From: Candidatus Poribacteria bacterium
GTDB taxonomy: Bacteria > Poribacteria > WGA-4E > WGA-3G
Direction of reading: 5' to 3'
Length of the DNA stretch: 64,000 nucleotides
Assembly: GCA_003635195.1 (NCBI GenBank)
Contig: PYIY01000029.1
Coordinates: 60,075-124,074 of the forward strand
Below, piece after piece: positions 36,745 to 46,800 of the stretch. How positions within the stretch are numbered: position 1 is the first letter of the stretch; every line of letters starts with the position of its first letter. A model generated the notes under the pieces. It saw only the letters and a list, made by a program, of their open reading frames with translations. It made no database searches and was not told the DNA's origin. Position numbers and translations under genes: made by a program.

Positions 36745-38070
36745 TCACCGGGATGTATCGGGGACAGAGGCGTATTGCTGTTGGATCCGTGCTTGCTCAT
36801 CTTCATACTGTTGAATGACAGGGGCGAGCAACTCCTGACAGAACTCTGCGGCAAGAATGGCGTTGATCTCCGCAGCGACCATGCCCCCTTTCTGATACGC
36901 TGCCAATGGCGTATCGTGTGCTTCAAGCCGTTGACGGACGATGTAAGATTGGATTCTTTCCGCAGCGGCTTCCACGAGTTCTGGATTGGCGTGGATGGCT
37001 TGTCGGAGGAGGGTCTTCCGCTTGAGGTTGAATTCCGTCGTCAGGTCCTCAAGTTCTTTTTCTTTCGCCTTTTCCGCGCGGAGCCGCCGTTGCTTTTGGA
37101 GTTCAGGATCCTGATAGTTCTCACGGATCGCTTCCACGATATACCCCGCACGGTTCTTCACATCCTCCGCATCCACAGACATCTCCAGTTTCTCACCGAT
37201 ATACGCCAGAAAATCCGGATAGGTGCCGGGCTGTGGCAACTTTTCAGGATTGACGAACTCCCATTCTTGGTTAGCGATTTTGAGCGCCATCTTCCGATCA
37301 ATCTCTGCTTGCACAAGTTCCATAGCCACAGGCGACAGGTTCTCTACATCCGGAAAAACCGACTCCTGAACCGGGAGTTGCTTGACTCGCGTGATACGAA
37401 ACTTCAGCTCAGCAATTCTACGGCCAAGACGTTTCTGTTCAACCTCAACGTGATAGTCCGTCAAGCTGTTGATTTCTTTGATGGCGGGTTTAATCACCCA
37501 CTGATTTAGGGATTTGAAGGTTGTATATTCTTCTGCTTCAACACCCATCAACGCCCGGTAGGTTTCAAGGGGAATGAATGGCGTTTCGCCTTGATCCCGC
37601 TCGGCATCGAAGTAGTCGAAGCAGACCTCCCATAAAACGAGGGCATATTTACTGGTGAACTGGTTTTGCAGACGGAGGTTCAACTTGGCGTAGACGCGAG
37701 GGTTGTGGAGTTTCAGCCGCAATGTGTGGGGGAATTGATAGAAACAGATGCCATCATGAATACGAACCTCTGCTAAGAGATGCGCTACACCCCACTCCTG
37801 CTTTTTGTCTTTGCCGAGAATGTTCCATTTCACTTTGAAATCAGCAATAGATTCCAATATCTCTTTTAGGTAGTCATCGTTCTTGCTATCGAAACCGAGT
37901 TTTGCTGTCAATTCAACCATACTCACGCGATGGATTTCTTTATCTAAGAGTTCCTTGTAGGCGTTAGCGAGCAGGACATTCCATGCTCGGCGTTGTAGGA
38001 GCGACATCTTGCTCTGGACATGAATCGCCGGACTTGCTTTGATAACATCACTAATTTCTGTTAAATTCAT
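36745..38070 (-). CDS. rep: Iteron-binding replication initiator (RepB/Rep_3 family)
   Basis: A 441-aa plasmid-type initiator. The N-terminal two-thirds match the winged-helix Rep fold (QSKMSLLQRRAWNVLLANAY, LQNQFTSKYALVLWEVCFDY, TTFKSLNQWVIKPAIKEIN). The C-terminal third is a charged helical extension (about 290-430) not typical of short Rep_3 proteins. A fragment of the same extension is found at 54.7-55.4 kb. ATG 38070 follows AAAAGGGGG. Upstream lie seven iterons, one of them only 70 nt from the start, which suggests self-repression by bound Rep. Initiation would occur in the AT-rich DNA at 38.35-38.44 kb. Confidence 0.88.
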   Translation of the reverse strand: MNLTEISDVIKASPAIHVQSKMSLLQRRAWNVLLANAYKELLDKEIHRVSMVELTAKLGFDSKNDDYLKEILESIADFKVKWNILGKDKKQEWGVAHLLAEVRIHDGICFYQFPHTLRLKLHNPRVYAKLNLRLQNQFTSKYALVLWEVCFDYFDAERDQGETPFIPLETYRALMGVEAEEYTTFKSLNQWVIKPAIKEINSLTDYHVEVEQKRLGRRIAELKFRITRVKQLPVQESVFPDVENLSPVAMELVQAEIDRKMALKIANQEWEFVNPEKLPQPGTYPDFLAYIGEKLEMSVDAEDVKNRAGYIVEAIRENYQDPELQKQRRLRAEKAKEKELEDLTTEFNLKRKTLLRQAIHANPELVEAAAERIQSYIVRQRLEAHDTPLAAYQKGGMVAAEINAILAAEFCQELLAPVIQQYEDEQARIQQQYASVPDTSR

Positions 38071-38139
38071 GAGATATACCCCCTTTTCGTGTATTCTACC
38101 ATAAAGGAAAGATTTTTCAAAACTAAATTATACCTTTCT

Positions 38140-38440
38140 CCCCATAAACCTATGCCTTTAACCTCAAAAGACTGTATTTTCTTTCAGCGATAGTCAGGAA
38201 TCTACAAGCGTTACTACCTTTTCCCCATAAACCTATGCCTTTTCCCCATAAACCTATGCCTTTAACCCCATAAACCTATGCCTTTAACCCCATAAACCTA
38301 TGCCTTTAACCCCATAAACCTATGCCTTTAACCCCATAAACCTATGCCTTTAAATCCGCAAACGTAGGTGTGGCGTGGGTTGGTGGCACCCTTAAAACAT
38401 TTAAAATACTTAAAATATATTAAAATTGTTAAACAACATA
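38140..38440. other. Iteron-type replication origin 1
   Basis: The 22-bp unit CCCCATAAACCTATGCCTTT starts at 38223, 38244, 38266, 38288, 38310 and 38332, with a solitary copy at 38140 near rep. It is followed by GTAGGTGTGGCGTGGG, ACCCTTAAA and a TTAAAAT-rich tract to about 38436, which fits a DNA unwinding element. The same order recurs at 54.44-54.65 kb with other iterons. Confidence 0.88.
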
Positions 38441-38839
38441 GGGGGCCAACGGCATTTTTCTGCATAAAACAGGCTGGGATGGGTGGAATTGTTGTGTAAC
38501 GAAATATATTTTAACAGGGAAAAAGACGGAGGGCTGGAGGTATGGAACAGGGTTCATGGATAGGAACTCTGTGTGTTGGGTATTAGGGGTCGGGATATTG
38601 GCTATCAGCAAGTCTCTGTGTGTTGCCAGCAATGTGTGGGTAGACACAAGACGGGTTTCGCCTACCGGGGTTGCGGGCTTCCGTCCGAGTCGGGTAGGTT
38701 AGACCACTCGGACTAAGGACGCGAGGGGACCTAAAGGCGTTTCTCGTGCGTTTTTCCCATCAACAAAGAAATCTATCCGAAAAAACGATAACTGCTAAAA
38801 TCTATCGATGAAAAATTACAGAGCAAGGCGTATAGAATT

Positions 38840-39100
38840 TTGAATGCTAAGTTTTTCTTTCTGCTATTTATCTGTCTCGGCACTTTTGGGTGTGGCAGCG
38901 ATGAAGACACGCTTGAAGAGAGAGCTCCGGTTAATTTTGTGGCGGTATCCCCTCGAATAGACCCCTGTGCACCTTTCCCCGCCAATGCGACGATTACTGT
39001 GATTTTTGATGGCGAGCCGGAAGATGTTACGGTGAGTGTGGGGACTGTCACCGTCGACGGTAAAAAAGCAATTATCGCGGGTCCTTTCACCCCGAGTCCG
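38840..39100 (+). pseudogene. Truncated lipoprotein with Ig-like domain
   Basis: Starts MNAKFFFLLFICLGTFGC, a lipoprotein signal with the Cys at residue 18, then an Ig-like segment (ATITVIFDGEPEDVTVSVGT, then VTVDGKKAIIAGPFTP) of a type common in this kind of genome. The normal continuation is lost after about residue 87; the frame runs on to 39259 through unrelated sequence. The break coincides with the start of the restriction-subunit fragment that follows. Confidence 0.65.
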
Positions 39101-39264
39101 CTCGCATTCAGGTCGAAATACAACAGAAAGTCGATGAATCTTTTGGTTTACGCAAGCATGCCAAAGACCTTCTGGAATATGCCAAACGCGCAGTCGAAAT
39201 CGCGATTGAGCAGGACGAACAAACCGCCATCAACTATCTGGAATCTGTTTCAGGGCTAACTTGA
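39100..39264 (+). pseudogene. C-terminal fragment resembling a type I restriction S subunit
   Basis: In a different frame from the lipoprotein, 54 residues read ARIQVEIQQKVDESFGLRKH, AKDLLEYAKRAVEIAIEQ and on to a stop at 39262. This is the style of the last helix of HsdS proteins. With no N-terminal part it must be a remnant joined to the lipoprotein by deletion or recombination. Confidence 0.5.
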
Positions 39265-39274
39265 AAAGTGTTTG

Positions 39275-41131
39275 TTATTGGAGTGGCTGCTGAACCGGTG
39301 GCTCCGTGTAGGCTTCGCTAAACTGCTTGAGAATTTCTACCATTCTATCAAACTTTGCGAAGTTAATGTCACTCCCATTTTCACAAATCCAGTCACAAAA
39401 TTTTGGCTTGTTGAATTCCTGAATAGACTTACTTTCACCATAGTCCCCTGTTTCAACTTTAGATGTATAGAACTCCGCTGTAAACAGGTCTTCTGGAAAA
39501 AGATTTTCAATCCCTTTTCTCACTTTGGTATTTTCTCTATTCCGCTTAATTGAACGGATCCAGAGTCGTTCGCCATCGCCAACTTGTTCATCTGGCTTTT
39601 GGGTATCACAATCGTAAAGAAGCAATATAGGACGATGGTACAGCGATGTATTAGCCTCATAAATATTCCTGAAATTATTTAACCATGTATCCCCACCAAA
39701 GCGTGTTTTCCCGCTATCATCTTCGATGCCGACGAATTCAATATCCAAGGAATTGAGAAGTTCATTCTTCCCTAACACGTCAAGAGCACGTCGAATATAG
39801 CGGACATCTAGTGGACCTTCTGTCAAAACAAGAGGTTTGGTCCCAGCCGCAAAACGCCGTTTTGTCTCGTCTTCAAAACTTTGTGTAGATTGATAGTACT
39901 CAAATGCCTTCCCGAATTCAGAATACCGTTCACTATTAATCCGTTTTGCTTCCGGTAATTCAAGAATAGTTACCTTTTCCGCACCGAATCTTTTTTCCAT
40001 GCCGAGCAGAAATAGCGGAGAGTGAGACGATACGATAAACTGCACCTTCGGAAACATTCCTATGAGTTGTGGGAGAACATCATGCTGTAGAGTCGGATGT
40101 AAATTAGCATCAATGTCATCTATGATAACAAGGCCTGCGATCTGGGACAGATTCATGCTCTTATTAAGGTTTCTCCATTCACCATATCGAATAATTGTCG
40201 CAAAGAGATTGAATAATTGTGATTGTCCTGCTGATAGTGACGGGAGCGTTGGAATCGTTGGTCCATCACCTATTTTTATACTAATTCTTGACGGTCCAAA
40301 GTAGCGAGGGTTTAGAATTAATTCTGCAGTTTCATCTTGAAGTATTGTTTGCAGTATCTGTTCAACATTCCCGCGACTTTGTGTCAGTGTAAGTTGTTGT
40401 CCTAAAGTGAATTCTGGTCTGTACTTAAGATGACTTTTAGATGGTTGTTCATCAAAATCAACTAAAGAATCAAGATATACATCCAACACCCAAGAAATAT
40501 TTTCCGCCGCACAAGTTTCTATCCACAAAGATTTGTTAAGGACATCATTGAAGAAACGGCTTTCATAATCTACCAAGCGCGCTTGCAGGCTCTTAGGGTT
40601 TAACCAATCGGGATCTTCACGTCGACTTGATGGAAAAAAGGCGTGTGCATGCCTTTCTATTTCAATAGCAACAGTCCTTTCGTCGATCAATACATTTTTG
40701 TGATTTCCTGATGTTGTCCAGTTCCACACTGGAGCAAACACAGATTTTACGTCTGGAGAATAGGAATCTGGATCAACACTTCCCAATTTCTCACAATAGT
40801 ACAAATCAGTCTCGTTAACATTTAAATATTTGTTAACTTTGAAGCGAAGAAGGCTCAAGCTAAAATGTTCTCCGCTTCTTATTGCTCTTGGATGAATATC
40901 TCGAAAATATGGTGTACCCCTTGAACTATCAGGAACAACAATGTCGCGGAATGCTCTCTTAGCAAACTCAAAAAGAGCATCAACAATGTAGGAGAGAAAA
41001 ATGGTTTTGCCTGATCCGTTGGGTCCTACAATCACTATAGGCTGCGGATTTCCATTTTCATCAAAGGGTGGCTTGACATGGCATTCTAAAATAGGACCGG
41101 TATTTTGTAAAAAGATTTCATGGAGATACAT
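39275..41131 (-). CDS. AAA ATPase with TOPRIM-like domain (OLD-family-like)
   Basis: A 618-aa protein. ABC-type ATPase parts are Walker A GPNGSGKT (residues about 35-42), the signature SAGQSQLFNLF (about 315) and Walker B LVIIDDIDANLHP, then SSHSPLFLLG. From about residue 430 a TOPRIM-like domain follows with LVLTEGPLDVRYI and LLLYDCDTQKPDE. This architecture is that of OLD nucleases, many of which serve in phage defence. No UvrD-like or other partner is adjacent, so it may act alone. It lies next to recombination junctions on the right of the rep module. Confidence 0.8.
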   Translation of the reverse strand: MYLHEIFLQNTGPILECHVKPPFDENGNPQPIVIVGPNGSGKTIFLSYIVDALFEFAKRAFRDIVVPDSSRGTPYFRDIHPRAIRSGEHFSLSLLRFKVNKYLNVNETDLYYCEKLGSVDPDSYSPDVKSVFAPVWNWTTSGNHKNVLIDERTVAIEIERHAHAFFPSSRREDPDWLNPKSLQARLVDYESRFFNDVLNKSLWIETCAAENISWVLDVYLDSLVDFDEQPSKSHLKYRPEFTLGQQLTLTQSRGNVEQILQTILQDETAELILNPRYFGPSRISIKIGDGPTIPTLPSLSAGQSQLFNLFATIIRYGEWRNLNKSMNLSQIAGLVIIDDIDANLHPTLQHDVLPQLIGMFPKVQFIVSSHSPLFLLGMEKRFGAEKVTILELPEAKRINSERYSEFGKAFEYYQSTQSFEDETKRRFAAGTKPLVLTEGPLDVRYIRRALDVLGKNELLNSLDIEFVGIEDDSGKTRFGGDTWLNNFRNIYEANTSLYHRPILLLYDCDTQKPDEQVGDGERLWIRSIKRNRENTKVRKGIENLFPEDLFTAEFYTSKVETGDYGESKSIQEFNKPKFCDWICENGSDINFAKFDRMVEILKQFSEAYTEPPVQQPLQ

Positions 41132-41171
41132 AGAGCCTCTTTTAGAAATTGGTAATCTTGGTTTTAATAGA

Positions 41172-41294
41172 ACTTACACAAAGCGCAATGAATTGCGCTA
41201 CTACGAACCGCGCTTGTTTTGGGAAAAGCTGACATTTTCAAGGGATTGTGTTTGTAGTAATAGACCCCTTTATTGCTTGTTTGCGTAAGTCCTG
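41172..41294. repeat. Dispersed intergenic repeat B, copy 2
   Basis: GCGCAATGAATTGCGCTACT at the left end and GCTTGTTTGCGTAAGTCCT at the right match the ends of 7049-7218; the middle differs. Confidence 0.6.
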
Positions 41295-41342
41295 GTAAAT
41301 TTATACACAAACTTTCATTTATTTCTCAAACTCACGTTAACA

Positions 41343-43814
41343 TTAGTTATTTTTTGCACCTTCATCGATCCAATCAATGAAAAGTTGGACTTGGTCTCCA
41401 CCCAACGGTGGACCGCCCGGGGGCATGCCGCCGCCATCAATGCGTTTGACGACAAGGCTGCCTTTACCATTGCCAGCGACAAATGCAGGACCGTTCGCGC
41501 CACCCTTCTTGAAGGTATCATATTTGCTGAGATCAAGTCCTACGACACCGGGTGCAGCGTGGCATCCTGAAATAGCGCATCGTTCAGCGAGAATAGGTTG
41601 AATATCATTCTTAAAAGAGATCTCTTGCGCCGCGACATTTGACTCCCGGTTCTTCATCGCATTTGCAACTAATACCATATCCAGCACATTGACATCGCCA
41701 TCGCTATTGACATCGGGGTCGGATTTGCCAAAGGCATTTGCCACAACCACCATATCCAAGACGTTGACATCGCCATCACCGTTGACATCCACAGACAAAG
41801 TATTGCCAGACGCATCCGTTGCTGGAGATACGGGTGCCTCTGTTGGTGTAATATTCCACAGCAGCACCGTCCCGTCGTATCCACTGCTGGCGAGGGTTTC
41901 GCCATCAGGCGTAAATGCTAAACTTGTGACCGATCCGCCTTTATGCACCTCTTTGTAGGTGTGTAAATGTCCGCCGGTCTCTATATCATAGGAATGAACC
42001 GAACCCTGATAATCGCCACTCACGATTGTTTTTCCATTGGGATGGATGGCTATACTCTGCGTATCCCATTTACGTATCGTCCTGAGTAGTTTACCCGTAT
42101 CGACATCCCATAAATGGATGCCATCACCCACAGGAGGGGGCCGGTCGTTTCTATCCCATTCACCCCTATCATGTTCAAATGTGCTTGCGATTATCTTCCC
42201 ATTTGGGCTAAAGGCGATACTCCAACCACCGGCAAAAAAATCTCCTCTTTTCAGGCTGTGTATGAGGCTGCCGGTATTGACATCCCACAAACGAATCGCG
42301 CCCACAATATAACCACTTGCGAGTATTTCTCCATTGGGGCTGAAGGCAACACTCTCAACGCTTCCGCTATCTATTATTGGAAATGTGCGCAAGTGCGCCC
42401 CTGTGTTGACATCCCACAAGCGTGTCGTTCCATCGTTACTACCGCTTGCCAGCATTTTCCCATTGGGACTGAACGCGATCGCATTGAGGACTCGTTTATG
42501 TCCCGTATTTATCACGCGCCCGCCACCAAAGCCAGCAAAAGAAATCGTAAACTTATCGTATTCCCACAACCGAATCGTTCGGTCATAACTCCCGGAGGCG
42601 AGTCTATTTTCCGTCGAGCTGAATGCCACGCTAACGACGTTGCTCCCATGACCGATAAGTTCTCGCCTGAAGTCACCTGTATCTGCGTCCCATAAGCGGA
42701 TACGCGTATCATCGTGACCACTTGCGATTGTCTTTCCATCAGAACTAAACGCCACACTATTGCAAATATCTGCATGGCGTGTAATATTGGTTGCGCGTAA
42801 CAGTCTGAAAGTCTTGGCATCCCACAACTCAACGGAACCCGCATAACTCGCAAGTGTGAGGGTTTCGCCGTCAGGCATAAATGCCCAACCCCTAATCCCT
42901 TGTGCGACGCCACTTGATTCGCTTGCCCAGAATGTATCGACAAGTCTACCTGTGTTGACATCCCAAACATGAATCGGATCATTATAGGATGCGCTTAACA
43001 GCTTTTCTCCGTCGGAGCTGAATATCAAGCCCCATAACTCAGGTGCTTCAATCGTGCGTTGAAGTTTGCCGGTGTTGACATCCCAGAAATATATGAAGGA
43101 TTCTCTTTTATTCGAACTTTTACCCGCCAGCAACTTTCCATTCGGGTTGAGTGCCATTGAAGATAGCGAGCGGTTTGCCGGCACACTGAGCGTTCGAAGT
43201 GAGGTGAGCGTTTTTATATCCCAAAATATAATTTTATCAGTACTTTGACTGATAAGTATTTCGCCATCGGGACTAAAGGCAAGGGTCAGTACCGCGGGTG
43301 TATGGTTCATCGATCCTATCCGACTACCCGTCTTGGGATCCCATAAATTGATTGTGCGGTTGTCCTGACTCCCACCACCACTCGCAATCAACTGACCGTC
43401 GGGTGAAAATACAACACTCTCAGGACTCCAATACTTATCGTGGGTCAATGTATGCTGAAGCGTCCACGTCTGTGTATCCCAGACATAGAAACTATTATCT
43501 AAATTCCCATGACTCGCGAGCCGCTTACCATCAGGCGAAAATACCACATCCGTAACCCATGCTTTTTGTCCCGTCAGCAGATCAAGTTCTTCACTGGTTT
43601 GAGCATCATAAATCCAAACACCAATACTACTCGCCACGGCAAGCTGCTCGCCATCAGGGGAGTAGGATATAGCACTAATCAGTCCCTTACCCAGTCTGGA
43701 CTTCGCACCTTCGGGTAAATTCCATTGTGTAGATTGTTGGGAAATTGCTTGGATCGGGGTCAAAACGATCACAATGAGAGAGATGACAACGATACAATTT
43801 TGACGGATATACAT
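41343..43814 (-). CDS. Secreted WD40 protein with dockerin-like repeats and cytochrome-like C-terminus
   Basis: An 823-aa exported protein. A signal peptide (about 1-25, IVVISLIVIVLTPIQAIS) precedes a long series of WD40 repeats (about 35-655), many reading AFSPDGxxLASG...LWDVNTG. Two dockerin/EF-hand-like repeats follow (VDVNGDGDVNVLDMV and DVNSDGDVNVLDMV). The C-terminus has CAISGCH (a C-x4-C-H haem-like motif) and GGGMPPGGPPL, as in planctomycete-type cytochrome domains. Function is probably extracellular; partners unknown. It lies just downstream of the giant LRR gene, likely co-transcribed. Its 5' part is duplicated at 48.79-49.21 kb. Confidence 0.85.
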   Translation of the reverse strand: MYIRQNCIVVISLIVIVLTPIQAISQQSTQWNLPEGAKSRLGKGLISAISYSPDGEQLAVASSIGVWIYDAQTSEELDLLTGQKAWVTDVVFSPDGKRLASHGNLDNSFYVWDTQTWTLQHTLTHDKYWSPESVVFSPDGQLIASGGGSQDNRTINLWDPKTGSRIGSMNHTPAVLTLAFSPDGEILISQSTDKIIFWDIKTLTSLRTLSVPANRSLSSMALNPNGKLLAGKSSNKRESFIYFWDVNTGKLQRTIEAPELWGLIFSSDGEKLLSASYNDPIHVWDVNTGRLVDTFWASESSGVAQGIRGWAFMPDGETLTLASYAGSVELWDAKTFRLLRATNITRHADICNSVAFSSDGKTIASGHDDTRIRLWDADTGDFRRELIGHGSNVVSVAFSSTENRLASGSYDRTIRLWEYDKFTISFAGFGGGRVINTGHKRVLNAIAFSPNGKMLASGSNDGTTRLWDVNTGAHLRTFPIIDSGSVESVAFSPNGEILASGYIVGAIRLWDVNTGSLIHSLKRGDFFAGGWSIAFSPNGKIIASTFEHDRGEWDRNDRPPPVGDGIHLWDVDTGKLLRTIRKWDTQSIAIHPNGKTIVSGDYQGSVHSYDIETGGHLHTYKEVHKGGSVTSLAFTPDGETLASSGYDGTVLLWNITPTEAPVSPATDASGNTLSVDVNGDGDVNVLDMVVVANAFGKSDPDVNSDGDVNVLDMVLVANAMKNRESNVAAQEISFKNDIQPILAERCAISGCHAAPGVVGLDLSKYDTFKKGGANGPAFVAGNGKGSLVVKRIDGGGMPPGGPPLGGDQVQLFIDWIDEGAKNN

Positions 43815-43827
43815 AATAGCCCCTTCT

Positions 43828-46800
43828 CTATTTTTTTATCAGCATCTTCCGCGTTGCTGTGAAATCGCCCGCTGAGAGTGTAAAAAAATAGAGTCCACTT
43901 GCCACTTTCTCGCCTTGTGCATTTCTGCCATCCCAATATGCTGCACGGCTTTTGCGATGATACATGCCCGCAGGCTGATGCCCCAATACCAACGTCCGCA
44001 CCAAGCTACCCTTCACAGAATAGATACGCACCGTCACCGCCGTAGGTTCCGACAATTGATACGGTATCCAGGTTTCTGGGTTGAATGGGTTCGGATAATT
44101 TGTCAACAAAGCCGTTTCTTTAGGCGGTAATGCTGCCAAGAGGCGTTCGAGCCAATCAATCCCCTGTCGCAATCGAGCATCCGTGCGCGGCACGCGATAT
44201 GCTGCTGCCAACCACTGCTCTATTCTGGCGCGGGACGGCAGCTCCGCCGAAGCGGCATACCAGGCAGAAGGTGCCGCCGCAGCATCCCCTAACGCACCCG
44301 CCACCAATACCAGATCCTGAATATTGACGACATCATCACCGTTGACATCTGCGACGTTTTGCCCGGCGTGGCCCAAACGTGAGGCGACCGATACCAAATC
44401 CTGGATGTTCACCACACCATCATTATTGACATCCCCAGTTATATCGGGATTCGGTGTGCTTTCAACCCGATCTATGCCTATGAACATACGCCAAGCTCCG
44501 GCGCGCTCACTGACCTTCACGAGTAAGCGGTTATCGCCTTTCTTCAGATCCACTTGAAATGTGTCTTGAAAATCGCTCGCGGGTCGGTTCACAGCGTTTT
44601 TGTGAACCACCTTTCCGTTGAGCCAGACTTTAATCGCATCATCACTACCAACGAGCATTCGCACCCCCGTCCGATCAGCATTGGATGGCAGCGAAAACAG
44701 GGCATAAGCCGAATGATCGTTGACATCGCCTGTGGTCATACCAATCCTATTGAGACATTCATTGATGTTCCCCTCGGTGGGAGAAATCTGTACGGGGGTC
44801 CATACGAAACCTCCGACCCTATCGCCTTCGTTTGCACCGTTTGCTGCGACCTCTGCTTCAGTGATGGCACCCCGACTTACAGCGGCGAGTGAATCTACAT
44901 CTATAGACGGGGCACCGCCTTGGTTGCGATCGGTGGGTGCGATCATCCAGAGCCAGGGTCCTGTGATTTTCTCTGGCGGATCCACGATCTCTTGAGCGGA
45001 CGCGATCGCGATGCGGCTGTACCCCACATTCATCCCTGTCGCCAGCAGTGCCGGGATGTGCGTATTGATGGAGGCATCGCTCAGTGGATTGCCTCGAAGA
45101 TTTAACTCCATGCGACTCGAGGCTGTTCCGGGTCCGAACGCCAGCAATGGGGATACATCCGAGATGTTGTTGCCCCAAAGATTCAGTAGAGTCAGGTTTT
45201 TCAAGTTCGCCAAAGGTGCCACATCCGAGATATTGTTACTGCCAAGAGATAGATAGGTCAGGTTTTTCAAACCCGCTAAGGGTGCTACATCCGAGATATT
45301 GTTAAACGTAAGATCCAGCCAATGCAGTTTTTTCAAGTTCGCCAAAGGTGCCACATCCGAGATATTGTTACCTGTAAGATGCAGCTGAGTCAGGTTCGTC
45401 AAACTCGCCAAAGGGGATATATCCGAGATGTTGCTACTCATAAGAACCAGTTCTGTCAGGTTTGTCAAACTCGCTAATGGAGATATATCTGAGGTATTGT
45501 TGACTGTAAGAGCCAGTTCCGTCAGGTTTTTGAAGTTCGCTAAGAAGGACACATCTGAGGTATTGTTGACTGTAAGACTCAGGTTTGTCAGACTTTTCAA
45601 GTTCGCCAATGGTAACATATCCGAGATATTGTTGCCTCCAAGCCACAGCTGGGTCAGGTTCGTCAAACCTGCTAATGGAGCCACATCGGAGATGTTGTTG
45701 CCACTAAGAACTAGTTCTGTCAGGTTCGTCAAACTCGCTAATGGAGCCACATCGGAGATGTGGTTATTCATAAGAATCAGTTTTGTCAGGTTTGTCAAAC
45801 CCGCTAATGGAGCCACATCGGAGAGGGAACTCTGAGAAATGTCCAACGTCAAGTTTGTCAGCCCCGCAAGTGGTGAAAAATTTGAGACCCTATTGTTGTT
45901 AGCAATTCCTTGAGCAGTTCCTTGACCACCAAGACCCAGGTATGTGAGAGAATGCGCGTGTTCAAGCCCGGTGAGATCTGTTATCCCACTATTGGGAACA
46001 GAAAGCTGTGTGAGATCCAGCAGCGTGTGCGTTGTGATGGAATCGCCAATCTTTTGCCGGATTGCTGCCGCTAAATTGGGGTCTGGTATTGAGACGAGTT
46101 GCGGAGGTGGTAGTAGCCGGATAATATCGATTGGAAATGATGAGTATTCGAGGAACCCATGCACATCAGCAACCATCAGACTTACACCAACAACCCTCAG
46201 CCCTTCACCGATGGTAGTTCCCCGTTTTAAAGAGGGAAGAGTAAAGTCAACAGTGTCGTTCGTTTTTCCGTTTAAGTTTTGACAAGCCATGAACAGACCA
46301 TTTGTCCGTAGCTGTACTTGGTGAAGCCCATCGGGATCGGTTATCTTGAAGCGAAGGCGGATCGTATTCGGAGGCGATACGAGACTCGGTGGAAGCATCT
46401 CAATCGTAGTGTTATCGTGCGTTGGTCCATGCTGGGGGGCTCGGTCGGGGTTGAAGTGTGGGTTGACATCCAACCATTCTGCTGCACATCTTGATAATCT
46501 GTCGTCACCACGACCATAACCCATAATGGTACCATGAAAACCGTGCTCCAAGCCAAAAGCGTGTCCCAGTTCGTGCGCCGCGATAGAAGCATTAAACGTA
46601 GAACCGAAGGCAGGCATAAATGTACCAGCACTTATAGATGATGTTATAAATAATGATGCGAATGCAGGCAACCGTCGGAACGGAGGATAATCACTAACAT
46701 CTATTACGTGAAAATCGATCTGGGATCCGCCCAATTGTTCATGTATGTCTGCTGTTACGCTTGCTTTTCCATCATTATATTCCTGATCCATGAATCTCCC

